Positions 47,578 to 55,728 of a stretch of 64,000 nt of DNA are shown one piece after another (position 1 is the first letter of the stretch; every line of letters starts with the position of its first letter). The translations under genes were made by a program, and so were the position numbers. The DNA is from Paracoccus rhizosphaerae. GTDB taxonomy: Bacteria; Pseudomonadota; Alphaproteobacteria; Rhodobacterales; Rhodobacteraceae. Location: assembly GCF_026162645.1 (NCBI RefSeq), contig NZ_JAOTBE010000008.1, positions 1 to 64,000 on the forward strand, given 5' to 3'. The notes beneath the pieces were generated by a model that worked only from the letters and a program-made list of their open reading frames with translations, did no database searches and was not told the origin of the DNA.

Positions 47578-49696
47578 TGCGGTGACTGCCGTCACCGGCA
47601 GGCTCTTTGAGGAGGACTGGGGAAAGGTCGGCCGGGGCAGGAGTATTGGTCATGCCCGTCATATGGCGCGCGCGGCCCAAGGCGCCTCTCCCGCTGTCTT
47701 CAAGATGATCCGCACCGGCGGATGCTCTTCACCAGGTCAGCTTTCCGCCCAGTTCAATTACCTCTTCTCCAAGAGCGTGGATATTCACGACTCCCGGGGA
47801 TTGCTCGACGGCGCAAAGACATTGTGCCCGGACCAAATCGAGGCTGCCGTATCGCGTTGGTCTGATCATTGGAAAGGCCAGATGAATGCGGCGCGGACGA
47901 GCCATTTGCTGATGTCCTTTCCGCGCGGGACAAAGCCCAGCCATGTCAGCTTGATTGCCGGAGAAATCTGCCGTGAAAAGCTCGGCGGCCGGTTTGACTA
48001 CATGATTGCGGTTCATACCGACAGTCCGAACAAGAACCCCCATGCCCATGTCATCGTCAACCGGCGGGGGCAGGAGGGTGATTACTTCATCCTGCGGCGG
48101 GGCACGGAATACAGCTATGAGGCTTTCAAGGAAGCCATGGTCGATCATGCCGATCGCTACGGCATTCGACTTGAGGCCACGTCGCGTTTGCAGCGCGGAC
48201 ATCTCCGTTATCCGCCCACAGATGAGGAGTGGCGGCGGGCACGGGAAAACGCGGTGCAGACAGGACGCGCTTTTGAAGCCCCGGAAGGAAAGCCGCGCAT
48301 TGGCGAAGATCTAAGCCGCGCCACGCAAGAAGTTCGCGATTGGTCCCTGCGCTATCGCGAGTTGGGGAGCTTTGCCTCGCAGCAGAACCTGCAGGATCTG
48401 GCAACCGCATTTGAGAAAGCATCCTCGGTCCTGGCCGGGGGTGGCGCTATTCTGGCGAAAGGAGAGCCTTACATGTCCCTGGTCGAAGACTTCGACACAG
48501 CCGCCGCGAATTTGAGAAGGGCGGTCGATGACGCCGAAGAGCGCATCACGGATGCGGCCCCGAACCAGCGTCCCGCCATGGAGCGCAAATTGGCCGAGGC
48601 GTTGACCTCTGTGGAGCATCTGCAGCCCTTGGGCACCCGGTCGCGCGATCTGCACGAGGCCGCCAGTGAAGAAGGCATCTATTCAGCGCAGAACCTCGGC
48701 ATGGTGAACACACGCTTTGCGCTCGAAGGGCGCGACAAGCTGACAGCCGCCTTGGACGGGACCGGCATCGATCCGGTCGAGGTCGAGGCCCGGATGCGCG
48801 TCGGCGCCACTTCCGCAGCCTTGGAAGCCCGGTGGGTTCAGCAGGATCTGCAAAGCGTGGCCGATTTGCGCGGCCTGGATCTGAGAGATCAGGCACAACT
48901 GCAGCAGGCGATCGTCGTGGTGGATGCGGCGTATGATCGTGTCGCGGACGCCTATGGCGTGGATGATGCCATTCATGGGCGTGCGGCCAGCCGGCACGCT
49001 GAACCGGTCGAGGCCGATCACGAGCTTGACGCCGCAACCAATTCCATGGCGCGAACGCAGCGCGAGGTCGACGCTGAAGACATGGAGACCAAGGTCTACG
49101 TGCAAGGCGAACGGGTTTCTCACGATGGCGGGGACGAGACCCGCAGCGTTGTGATCGAGCATGAAGGCCGGTTCTATCCCGCCGTTGAGACCTCCGATCG
49201 GGGAGGCGAACCGACCTATACCTATGATGACAAGATGTCCTACGGCACCCTGCGGGAAGCGGCGGACAGAAGCGCTGAGGCTTACCGCTTCCGGGACAGC
49301 CTCGATCCATCGGCTCAGATGGAGCGGTCGCGCCAAGCGGAGGCGCTTGATCATGCGCCAACCACCTCGATCGGGTCGCGTGACGGCACGGGCGCTGACT
49401 ATAACGAACTCGCCCGATATGCCCGTCCGGTTGGGGCAGAGGAAGAGCGGCGGTTGCGCGAGGCGATCGAGCGGACGCTCAGCCGCGATGAACTGGACCG
49501 GCTGAAGCATGGTGACGTGGATGTCCTCCGCGGTATTGGCGATCGCGACGATCAGCTGACCATGGCCCGGGATTATCTGCGCACGTCCAACGACCCGGAA
49601 GCCCGGCACGGCCTTGAGCGTGTCAGCGAAGAGTTGAGCGAGGAACGCGAACGGCAGCGCCAAGGGCGCGGTCATGAGGGAGGCGGTCATGAATAA
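47558..49696 (+). CDS. virD2: VirD2-like relaxase
   Basis: 712 residues. The N-terminal relaxase domain has the three-His metal motif MIAVHTDSPNKNPHAHVIVNRR near residues 148-170 and SHLLMSFPRGTKPS. Residues 250-710 form a long charged tail, partly coiled-coil, as in VirD2/TraA-type relaxases, with a Gly/His-rich C-terminus. It would nick oriT and pilot the strand through the T4SS. Start could be 47558 or 47564. It overlaps the coupling protein gene by 8 bases. Confidence 0.88.
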   Translation: MVMGRVNAVTAVTGRLFEEDWGKVGRGRSIGHARHMARAAQGASPAVFKMIRTGGCSSPGQLSAQFNYLFSKSVDIHDSRGLLDGAKTLCPDQIEAAVSRWSDHWKGQMNAARTSHLLMSFPRGTKPSHVSLIAGEICREKLGGRFDYMIAVHTDSPNKNPHAHVIVNRRGQEGDYFILRRGTEYSYEAFKEAMVDHADRYGIRLEATSRLQRGHLRYPPTDEEWRRARENAVQTGRAFEAPEGKPRIGEDLSRATQEVRDWSLRYRELGSFASQQNLQDLATAFEKASSVLAGGGAILAKGEPYMSLVEDFDTAAANLRRAVDDAEERITDAAPNQRPAMERKLAEALTSVEHLQPLGTRSRDLHEAASEEGIYSAQNLGMVNTRFALEGRDKLTAALDGTGIDPVEVEARMRVGATSAALEARWVQQDLQSVADLRGLDLRDQAQLQQAIVVVDAAYDRVADAYGVDDAIHGRAASRHAEPVEADHELDAATNSMARTQREVDAEDMETKVYVQGERVSHDGGDETRSVVIEHEGRFYPAVETSDRGGEPTYTYDDKMSYGTLREAADRSAEAYRFRDSLDPSAQMERSRQAEALDHAPTTSIGSRDGTGADYNELARYARPVGAEEERRLREAIERTLSRDELDRLKHGDVDVLRGIGDRDDQLTMARDYLRTSNDPEARHGLERVSEELSEERERQRQGRGHEGGGHE

Positions 49697-51722
49697 GCTG
49701 CACATCCTGGGCGGGGCGTTGCTCTTTGCCGTCCTGGGCACCGGCTTTGCCTATATTGTCGGAACCGGCTTTCTGTCCTTCTGGCGTGGCTACAACGGCC
49801 AGTATCTCGACTGGCTGGCAATTGTGCGGGAATATCCGTCTCTGCGCTCCACCGATCCCCGCGCGTTTCAGATCCTCAACCTGATCTGGGCCGGCTTTGT
49901 TCTTCTGTCGCTGGTGCTGGCAGCCAATGTCCTCACCGAGAAGCTGCCGACCTTCGGCACGGCGCATTGGCAAAGCAGGCGTGAACTGAAGAAGAACGGC
50001 TTTTTGGGAAAGCCGGGACGCGGCTTCGTGGTGGGCAAGACAGGATCACCAGAAGGCCGAGGACGGTTTTTGTGTTCAGCAGCTTTTCCCCATTGCCTGC
50101 TTGTCGCTCCCACCGGGGCGGGTAAGGGGATCAGCTTCGTGATCCCGAACCTTCTCTTGTTCCAGGGCAGCGCCGTGGTTCTCGACGTGAAGGGTGAAAA
50201 CTTCGAGCTGACCAGCCGCCACCGGCAGTCCATGGGCGACAAGATCTGGCGGTTCGCGCCGCTCGATTGGGAAAATCCCGGTCATCGTTATAATCCCTTG
50301 GATCGGATCAACGCACTGCCGAACCCCGACCAGCGCCAGATGGAAATCCGGCTTCTGGCCGAACTCTTCCTGGAGGCTGAGGACGATGGGACCAAGGGCC
50401 TGCTTGAAGGCGGCATCGACCTGTTCGTGGCCTGCGGCATCTATGCGATCGAACGCGGCACCCCGACCTTGGGCGAGATCTATCGGCTGGCCTCGGCGGG
50501 CGGCGACAAGCAGAAGCAGTACATGAAGTATGCGGATGATGTGCAAAGTTCGGCGGCCCGCCTGATCTTCGAGCGCCTGGCCTCGACCAACGACCGCACC
50601 CTGACGTCCTATCTGTCGCTTCTGATGACCTCGGGCCTGTCGCTCTGGTCGAACCCCGCCATCGACCGGGCGACGGAGACCAGCGACTTCTCCTTCCGCG
50701 ATTTCCGGCGCTTTCCGCAGTCTGCCTATTTCATCGCGCCGCCCCACAACAAGATGACAGCCATCGCTCCCCTCGTCCGGCTGTTCTTCTCGGACCTGCT
50801 GTCGAGCTTGCACGACCGTCTTCCTGGCGAAGACGAGCCCTGGCGCGTCATGATCATGCTGGACGAATTTGACATGCTGGGCCGCATGCCGAGTGTCACG
50901 GACAGCATCAAGACGCTGCGGGCCTATGGCGGCCACCTGGCCGTGGTGACGCAGACTATACCCGCCCTCGACAAGATCTATGGCGAAGACACCCGGCTTT
51001 CGCTGCAAGGGGGTGCAGGCGTCAAGATCTACCTCGCACCCGCCGAGCAGCGCACCAAGGCAGAGCTATCGGCAGCTGTCGGCAAGACCACCGTCCGGGT
51101 CACCTCGAAGTCCCGGACCATCGGAAAGGGACCCTTCAACGGGATCAACATCTCCGAGCGGCATGAAGAACGTGACCTGTTGACCGAGGACGAGGCGGGG
51201 CGGCTGAAAAAGGATGATTTGATCATCCTTGCCAATGGGCATCACCCGATCAAGGCGTGGCGGATCAGTTACTTCGATGACAAGGTGCTGAAGCCCATCT
51301 TCGAGGCACAGAAAGGTCCGCTGCCAGGGCCTGATCCCAAAGACAAGGAACTGCGCTCGATGCGTGGCGAGTTGATGCTCGCCACCAACAAGATCACTGA
51401 ACTGGCTCAGAAGGTGGACGCCGTTGCTGCCAACCGGAGCCGGGTCAAGGCTGCCCTGCCCCGTGTCGTCCTTGAGCAGATTGGCAAGACGTCGTCCGAT
51501 GCTCAGTCTCCAGCGAAGTCACCTGCTTCTGACGCAGCTTCGCCGAAGGCCGACAGCGCGGCACCGCTCGTCCTGCGGCGGCAGCGGGACCTGAGCCCGC
51601 TTGTTGGGTCAGGCCTGGCAATTTCCACAACCGATGCTGCGGTCAGGGTCATGGTCGAGGCTACCGAGAAGGTGCGGAGGATTTCATCCGGCGATGATGG
51701 ATATGCCTTGGAAGCAGGATAA
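49689..51722 (+). CDS. virD4: VirD4/TraG-type T4SS coupling protein
   Basis: 677 residues. Two N-terminal membrane helices (residues 5-27 and 62-85) precede the ATPase core: Walker A APTGAGKG near residue 139, VVLDVKGENFELT and Walker B MIMLDEFDMLG near residue 400. The C-terminus is a Pro/Ser/Ala-rich linker. It connects the relaxosome to a T4SS. The T4SS (virB) genes themselves are not in this window. The start overlaps virD2, so they are translationally coupled. Confidence 0.93.
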   Translation: MNKLHILGGALLFAVLGTGFAYIVGTGFLSFWRGYNGQYLDWLAIVREYPSLRSTDPRAFQILNLIWAGFVLLSLVLAANVLTEKLPTFGTAHWQSRRELKKNGFLGKPGRGFVVGKTGSPEGRGRFLCSAAFPHCLLVAPTGAGKGISFVIPNLLLFQGSAVVLDVKGENFELTSRHRQSMGDKIWRFAPLDWENPGHRYNPLDRINALPNPDQRQMEIRLLAELFLEAEDDGTKGLLEGGIDLFVACGIYAIERGTPTLGEIYRLASAGGDKQKQYMKYADDVQSSAARLIFERLASTNDRTLTSYLSLLMTSGLSLWSNPAIDRATETSDFSFRDFRRFPQSAYFIAPPHNKMTAIAPLVRLFFSDLLSSLHDRLPGEDEPWRVMIMLDEFDMLGRMPSVTDSIKTLRAYGGHLAVVTQTIPALDKIYGEDTRLSLQGGAGVKIYLAPAEQRTKAELSAAVGKTTVRVTSKSRTIGKGPFNGINISERHEERDLLTEDEAGRLKKDDLIILANGHHPIKAWRISYFDDKVLKPIFEAQKGPLPGPDPKDKELRSMRGELMLATNKITELAQKVDAVAANRSRVKAALPRVVLEQIGKTSSDAQSPAKSPASDAASPKADSAAPLVLRRQRDLSPLVGSGLAISTTDAAVRVMVEATEKVRRISSGDDGYALEAG

Positions 51723-52125
51723 GTGGACAGGTGTCCACCATGGCGCAGCCCCTCCTCCATGCAGGCCAGCACCGGGGGCATCATCGCCAGCCTCTGCCAC
51801 CGCCGGCCATTTTGTGCAGGCAGCCGAGCGACGGGCAAGCCTCCGGGAGGCGACGGTCAAGCTCCGGCAGTTGAAAGGGCGGCACCTCGGGTGCCGATCC
51901 TCTCTCCCCCTTCATCCGCGCGATCTTCCCGCAGAGGGCGGCGAGGGTGCTAATGGAAAATTGGGGCAGGCATGAGGAAGGATGGGCGCTTATTACGTCG
52001 ATCCTTCCACGCTCTCTGAACGTCAGCCTAGAAGATCAGGCAGCTCGCGATGGCCGGCCGCGACAGCTCAGGCTCTGTCAGAAGAACAAAGTTTTTTGAC
52101 AGTGCTTTGGCGAGGCTTGATCGTA
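51723..52125. other. Intergenic region after virD4
   Basis: No convincing gene. Frames present here have poor starts and no recognisable product. The region from 52090 onwards is AT-richer and forms the relBE promoter region. Confidence 0.45.
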
Positions 52126-52137
52126 TCTCAATTGAGA
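52126..52137. promoter_or_regulatory. relBE operator palindrome
   Basis: TCTCAATTGAGA is a perfect 12-bp palindrome, 33 bases upstream of the relB start codon and overlapping the likely promoter. RelB-type antitoxins autoregulate at such short palindromes. Confidence 0.6.
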
Positions 52138-52169
52138 CGCATGTTGGTTGCAGAACCGGAGGATACGCC

Positions 52170-52463
52170 ATGCCCGCCCAGACCTCGATGCTTCATGTTC
52201 GCGTTGACGATCATCTAAAAGCGCAAGCAGCCGACGCCTTGGCCGCTGTCGGGCTTACTCTTTCGGATGCCGTGCGCATCCTGTTGACCCGCGTTGCCGC
52301 CGAAGGCGGTTTGCCCGCCGGGTTGACAGCAGATCCGGATGCCTATGACGTTTGGTTCCGCGCCAAGGTTCAGGAAGCCTTGACCGATCCACGCCCGGCC
52401 ACGCCGCACGACGAGGTGATGCGAGATGCTCGTGCCATGATCGACGACAAGCGCCGTGCTTGA
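52170..52463 (+). CDS. RelB/DinJ-type antitoxin
   Basis: 97 residues. The RHH N-terminus SMLHVRVDDHLKAQAADALAAVGLTLSDAVRILLTRVA is characteristic. A flexible C-terminus follows (PATPHDEVMRDARAMIDDKRRA). Start ATG 52170 has GGAGGA upstream. It overlaps the toxin gene by 8 bases. Confidence 0.92.
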   Translation: MPAQTSMLHVRVDDHLKAQAADALAAVGLTLSDAVRILLTRVAAEGGLPAGLTADPDAYDVWFRAKVQEALTDPRPATPHDEVMRDARAMIDDKRRA

Positions 52464-52731
52464 ACTCGAATGGAAGGCTCCGGCAATCGCGGACTTGCTG
52501 GCGATTGTCGACTATATAGCGGACGACAACCCGGATGCCGCTCTGGCTCTGATGGACGAGATACATAGGAAGGTGGCGCAGCTCCCCGCCCATCCGAAAC
52601 GCTGCCGACCTGGCCGGGTGGATGGTACGCGGGAGTTGGTGGTCCGGCCGAATTACATCGTGGTCTATGCCGAGACCGCAGCGGCGATAACTGTGCTGCG
52701 TGTGCTCCATGCTGCGCAGATGTGGCCATGA
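52456..52731 (+). CDS. RelE/ParE-family toxin
   Basis: 91 residues from a GTG inside the antitoxin gene. The fold is indicated by LEWKAPAIADLLAIVDYIADDNPDAAL, then PGRVDGTRELVVRPNYIVVYAE and the final VLRVLHAAQMWP. This is the ParE/RelE toxin family. Target (ribosome or gyrase) cannot be decided from sequence. Confidence 0.92.
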   Translation: MLELEWKAPAIADLLAIVDYIADDNPDAALALMDEIHRKVAQLPAHPKRCRPGRVDGTRELVVRPNYIVVYAETAAAITVLRVLHAAQMWP

Positions 52732-52921
52732 GCCTTTGGCAGGCTTGCCCCCCGGACCTTCGCTCCGCCAGCAGTATATGCGCCCCCAAGGTCCGCTACG
52801 CGGACGAAGCTGCCGTTCGCGATCGCAGCAAGCCCCTCTCAATCGTGATGTGCCTTGATGCGGGATCATAACAAAGCAGACGGAACTTCCGCTTCGCCAT
52901 GAGGCAATTCGGCATCCTGAA

Positions 52922-53542
52922 TCATGGTCGTGCCAAGGTCTCCCGGGCCCGACCGATCAAGGCCCGCATGTCGTCCAAGCTGTACTCGCCAAAAGCTCCC
53001 TCGTCGCCGGCGATGAAGCTGGGCGTGCCCATCAGTCCCATGTGATCCCCCAAAAGGAAGCTGTTGGTGATGTGTCGCTCCACCTGTTCGGCCTGCATGT
53101 CCTGCTGAAGACGTGCCAGATCGAGGCCTGCCTCTTTGGCGGCCTGCAGGGCGGTGTCGGCACCGGCTCTGCCACGAATGGCGAACATGGCCCGATGCAT
53201 CTGCCAATACCGGCCCTGCTGAAGAGAGGCGAGCGACGCACGCGCCGCCGCTTCCGAGTCGGCCCCGAACACCGGCCATTCATGGAAGACGACACGCAGG
53301 TTTGGATCAGACAGTATCAGGCGATGGATCGGATCAACCATCTTGCGGCAGAAGGGGCAGTTGTAGTCGAAGAACTCGGTCAACGTCACATCGCCATTGG
53401 GGTTTCCGAGGACAGGGGCGGTCGGATCGTGCTCCAGCACCTGTCTCAGTTCCTCAGGCATGGGATTGTCCCGTGCCGCGAGGGCAACGGTGGGCAGGAC
53501 CAGCAAGCCGGTGCTGGCGATCAGGAAGTTTCGACGGTGCAT
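52922..53542 (-). CDS. DsbA/ScsC-like periplasmic thioredoxin
   Basis: 206 residues. Tat-like or Sec signal (RRNFLIASTGLLVLPTVALA), then DsbA fold with active site FFDYNCPFCRKMV near residue 63 and MGTPSFIAGD (cis-Pro). It resembles ScsC/DsbG-type proteins with similarity to the product at 59076-59711. A tandem GCTTAAG box lies about 60-80 bases upstream, the same as in front of dsbD. It runs divergently from the rest of the cassette's plus-strand genes. Confidence 0.9.
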   Translation of the reverse strand: MHRRNFLIASTGLLVLPTVALAARDNPMPEELRQVLEHDPTAPVLGNPNGDVTLTEFFDYNCPFCRKMVDPIHRLILSDPNLRVVFHEWPVFGADSEAAARASLASLQQGRYWQMHRAMFAIRGRAGADTALQAAKEAGLDLARLQQDMQAEQVERHITNSFLLGDHMGLMGTPSFIAGDEGAFGEYSLDDMRALIGRARETLARP

Positions 53543-53603
53543 TCTTCAACCTCAGACAGTTCGACGCGCTCTCGCGCAGGATCGTCGGAGGCTGGCTGCC
53601 CAA

Positions 53604-53621
53604 GCTTAAGGGCGGCTTAAG
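53604..53621. promoter_or_regulatory. Tandem GCTTAAG box upstream of the DsbA-like gene
   Basis: GCTTAAG at 53604-53610 and again at 53615-53621, an 11-bp period. Identical spacing and sequence occur at 55688-55705. Tandem direct half-sites about one helical turn apart are typical of OmpR-family response regulators, and one is encoded between the two boxes. Confidence 0.65.
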
Positions 53622-53633
53622 GGGTGTGGGGGG

Positions 53634-54968
53634 TCAGACGGATGACAGTGGCAGAGCGATTGTCACGTCTTGCCCGCCATTGCCGCTGCCCAGCTCCATC
53701 CGTCCGTCTATGCGCTGGACGGCTGCCGCAACGATTGCCAGGCCGAGCCCGCTGCCATGGACTTCCCGGCCGGGACCACGCCAGAAGCGGTCCGTGACCC
53801 GGTCCCGGTCCTGAGGCCGGATACCTGGACCTTCGTCGCGGACGCTCAACACCACGAATGCCCCATCACAGGATGCAATCAGCGTGACCGTCCCGCCTTG
53901 AGGGGAATGTTGGATCGCGTTCTCGACGAGGTTGCGCAGAGCGCTGTGGACCAGGATGCGCGGCGCCGCGAGTGGCGGGAGGTCCTCGGCATGCACGTCG
54001 AGGCGCACCTCCCGGGGACGTGCCTGATCCTCGGCTTGCTGGGCAATCTCGGAAAGCAGGGCAGCCACGTCCAGTCGTTCGACCGAAGCCGCGTCCTGAT
54101 CGATGGCTGTCAGGTCCAGGAGCTGGCGCACCATCCGGTCGGTGCGGTCAACGGAGGTCGTGATGGTGGCCAGAGCCCGGTCGCGCACTGCCGGATCGGA
54201 GGTCATCCGGGCGATCTGCGCGTGGGTCCGCAGCCCGGCCAGGGGCGTCTTCAACTCGTGTGCCGCAAATGCCGTGAAGTCCCTCTCGGTCCTGCGAACA
54301 CTGTCAAGACGCTGGAACAGGCTATTCAGCGCCCGGCGCACCGGCCGGATCTCACGTGGGTCGCCAACTCCCACCAGCGGGCTCAGGTCGTCCGGCTTGC
54401 GGTTGCGCAGAGTGCTTTCCAGATGCGCCAGTGGCGTAAGTCCGCGGCCGACGCTGACCCAGATCAGCAGCGCGAGCGCAGGAAAAACCACCACCAGCGG
54501 CCAGAGAAGCCCCTGCACCACATCGCCCACCAGGCGATCGCGCACCTGGATCCGGTCGCCTACCATCACCCGCACCCCCACGTCGGGATTCACCACGGTG
54601 AAGACACGCCAAGGCTCGCCTTCGATCAGAGTCGTGGCAAAACCTTCGCCCTCGGACAGCCTTTGATCGGGCGCTCCGGAAGAGGCCCCGAGCAAATTTC
54701 CTCGGAGCGACCAGATCTGGCAGGACAACTGGCGCGAATACTCTCCCGCCCCCGGCAGCGCGATGGTGGCCTGCGCCCCGGCCTCATCGAGTGCAATGCG
54801 CCGGTCCGCCATGAGGGAGCTGACCATGTTCGCCGCCTCCGCGAGCCGGGCATCGAGCACCTGCTCGACCTGCGCACGTGTGGAGACGTTGATCCACAAT
54901 GCTGCCGATAACCAGATCGCGCTGGTGGCAAGTGTCAGAATGAGAATGAGGCGCAGGCGGATCGACAT
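53634..54968 (-). CDS. Sensor histidine kinase (QseC-like)
   Basis: 444 residues. Two membrane helices (about residues 6-28 and 154-177) flank a periplasmic sensor domain. The H-box is FAAHELKTPLAGLRTHA, the N-box LRNLVENAIQHSP and the G-boxes DEGPGIRP and GSGLGLAIVAAA. Its start overlaps the response-regulator stop by 1 base. It presumably senses periplasmic metal or redox stress and regulates the Dsb/LDT cassette (inference). Confidence 0.92.
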   Translation of the reverse strand: MSIRLRLILILTLATSAIWLSAALWINVSTRAQVEQVLDARLAEAANMVSSLMADRRIALDEAGAQATIALPGAGEYSRQLSCQIWSLRGNLLGASSGAPDQRLSEGEGFATTLIEGEPWRVFTVVNPDVGVRVMVGDRIQVRDRLVGDVVQGLLWPLVVVFPALALLIWVSVGRGLTPLAHLESTLRNRKPDDLSPLVGVGDPREIRPVRRALNSLFQRLDSVRRTERDFTAFAAHELKTPLAGLRTHAQIARMTSDPAVRDRALATITTSVDRTDRMVRQLLDLTAIDQDAASVERLDVAALLSEIAQQAEDQARPREVRLDVHAEDLPPLAAPRILVHSALRNLVENAIQHSPQGGTVTLIASCDGAFVVLSVRDEGPGIRPQDRDRVTDRFWRGPGREVHGSGLGLAIVAAAVQRIDGRMELGSGNGGQDVTIALPLSSV

Positions 54969-55642
54969 CAGTCGGCCCCTCCTTTGCTGGCCGGAACGCA
55001 ATAGCCGAGGCCGCGCACGGTCTGGATTAGGTCGCGGCCCAGCTTGGCGCGCAGATGATGGACATGCACCTCGACAGTGTTGCTTTCAACATCTTCCTGC
55101 CAGCCATAGAGACGCTCTTCCAACTGCGCCCGCGACAGGATGCGGCCCGGGTGCTCGACCAGCGCGTGCAGGATGGCGAACTCGCGCCGCGACAGGCGCA
55201 GGCGGATGCCCTCTCGGCTGGCAGTCATCGCGGCCGGGTCGAGTTCCAACCCGCTCCAGTGCAGGACAGGGCTTGCCCGCCCACCCTGCCGGCGCAGCAT
55301 GGCACGGACCCGGGCCGCCAGCTCGTCAAGATCGAAGGGCTTGCCGAGATAATCGTCCGCACCCCCGTCGAGGCCGGCAACCCGGTCCCGCACCTGGTCT
55401 CGCGCCGTCAGCAGCAGCACTGGCAGCGTGTTGCCCTTCGCCCGCATCTCCGCCAGAAGATCGGTGCCCATTCCATCCGGCAGCATGATGTCCAAGACGA
55501 TGCCGGCGAACTCGCTGTGCTCGAGTGCGGCGCGTGCATCTGCCAGGTTGCCCACTGTATCGGCTGTAAATCCTGACAAGCCCAGCCCGACGGACAGCCC
55601 TTCCGAAAGCACCGGATCATCTTCAACGATCAGCAACCGCAT
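54968..55642 (-). CDS. OmpR-family response regulator (QseB-like)
   Basis: 224 residues. Receiver domain with VEDDP near residue 6, phospho-acceptor Asp in GIVLDIMLPDG near 51 and the Lys in DDYLGKPFDL. The winged helix C-terminus includes ESNTVEVHVHHLRAKLG and TVRGLGYCV. It likely binds the tandem GCTTAAG boxes. Start at 55642 rather than further upstream, where the extension is non-homologous. It is divergent from dsbD. Confidence 0.93.
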   Translation of the reverse strand: MRLLIVEDDPVLSEGLSVGLGLSGFTADTVGNLADARAALEHSEFAGIVLDIMLPDGMGTDLLAEMRAKGNTLPVLLLTARDQVRDRVAGLDGGADDYLGKPFDLDELAARVRAMLRRQGGRASPVLHWSGLELDPAAMTASREGIRLRLSRREFAILHALVEHPGRILSRAQLEERLYGWQEDVESNTVEVHVHHLRAKLGRDLIQTVRGLGYCVPASKGGAD

Positions 55643-55687
55643 CACGGGGCCCTCCCTGCGTTCATGTCTGGCGGTGTGACGCGCCAA

Positions 55688-55705
55688 GCTTAAGCCTCGC
55701 TTAAG
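55688..55705. promoter_or_regulatory. Tandem GCTTAAG box between response regulator and dsbD
   Basis: GCTTAAG at 55688-55694 and 55699-55705. The pair lies 46-63 bases upstream of the response regulator start and 24-41 bases upstream of dsbD. It is the counterpart of the box at 53604-53621, so the regulator probably controls itself and dsbD. Confidence 0.65.
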
Positions 55706-55728
55706 CTGGCCTCCTTAGCCGCAGCACC

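Noticed and set aside
51601-51975. Plus-strand frame after virD4
   Set aside because: Starts within virD4, has no recognisable product and no ribosome site.
53670-54911. Plus-strand frame of 413 codons opposite the histidine kinase
   Set aside because: Antisense to the kinase with intact H, N and G boxes; no independent support.
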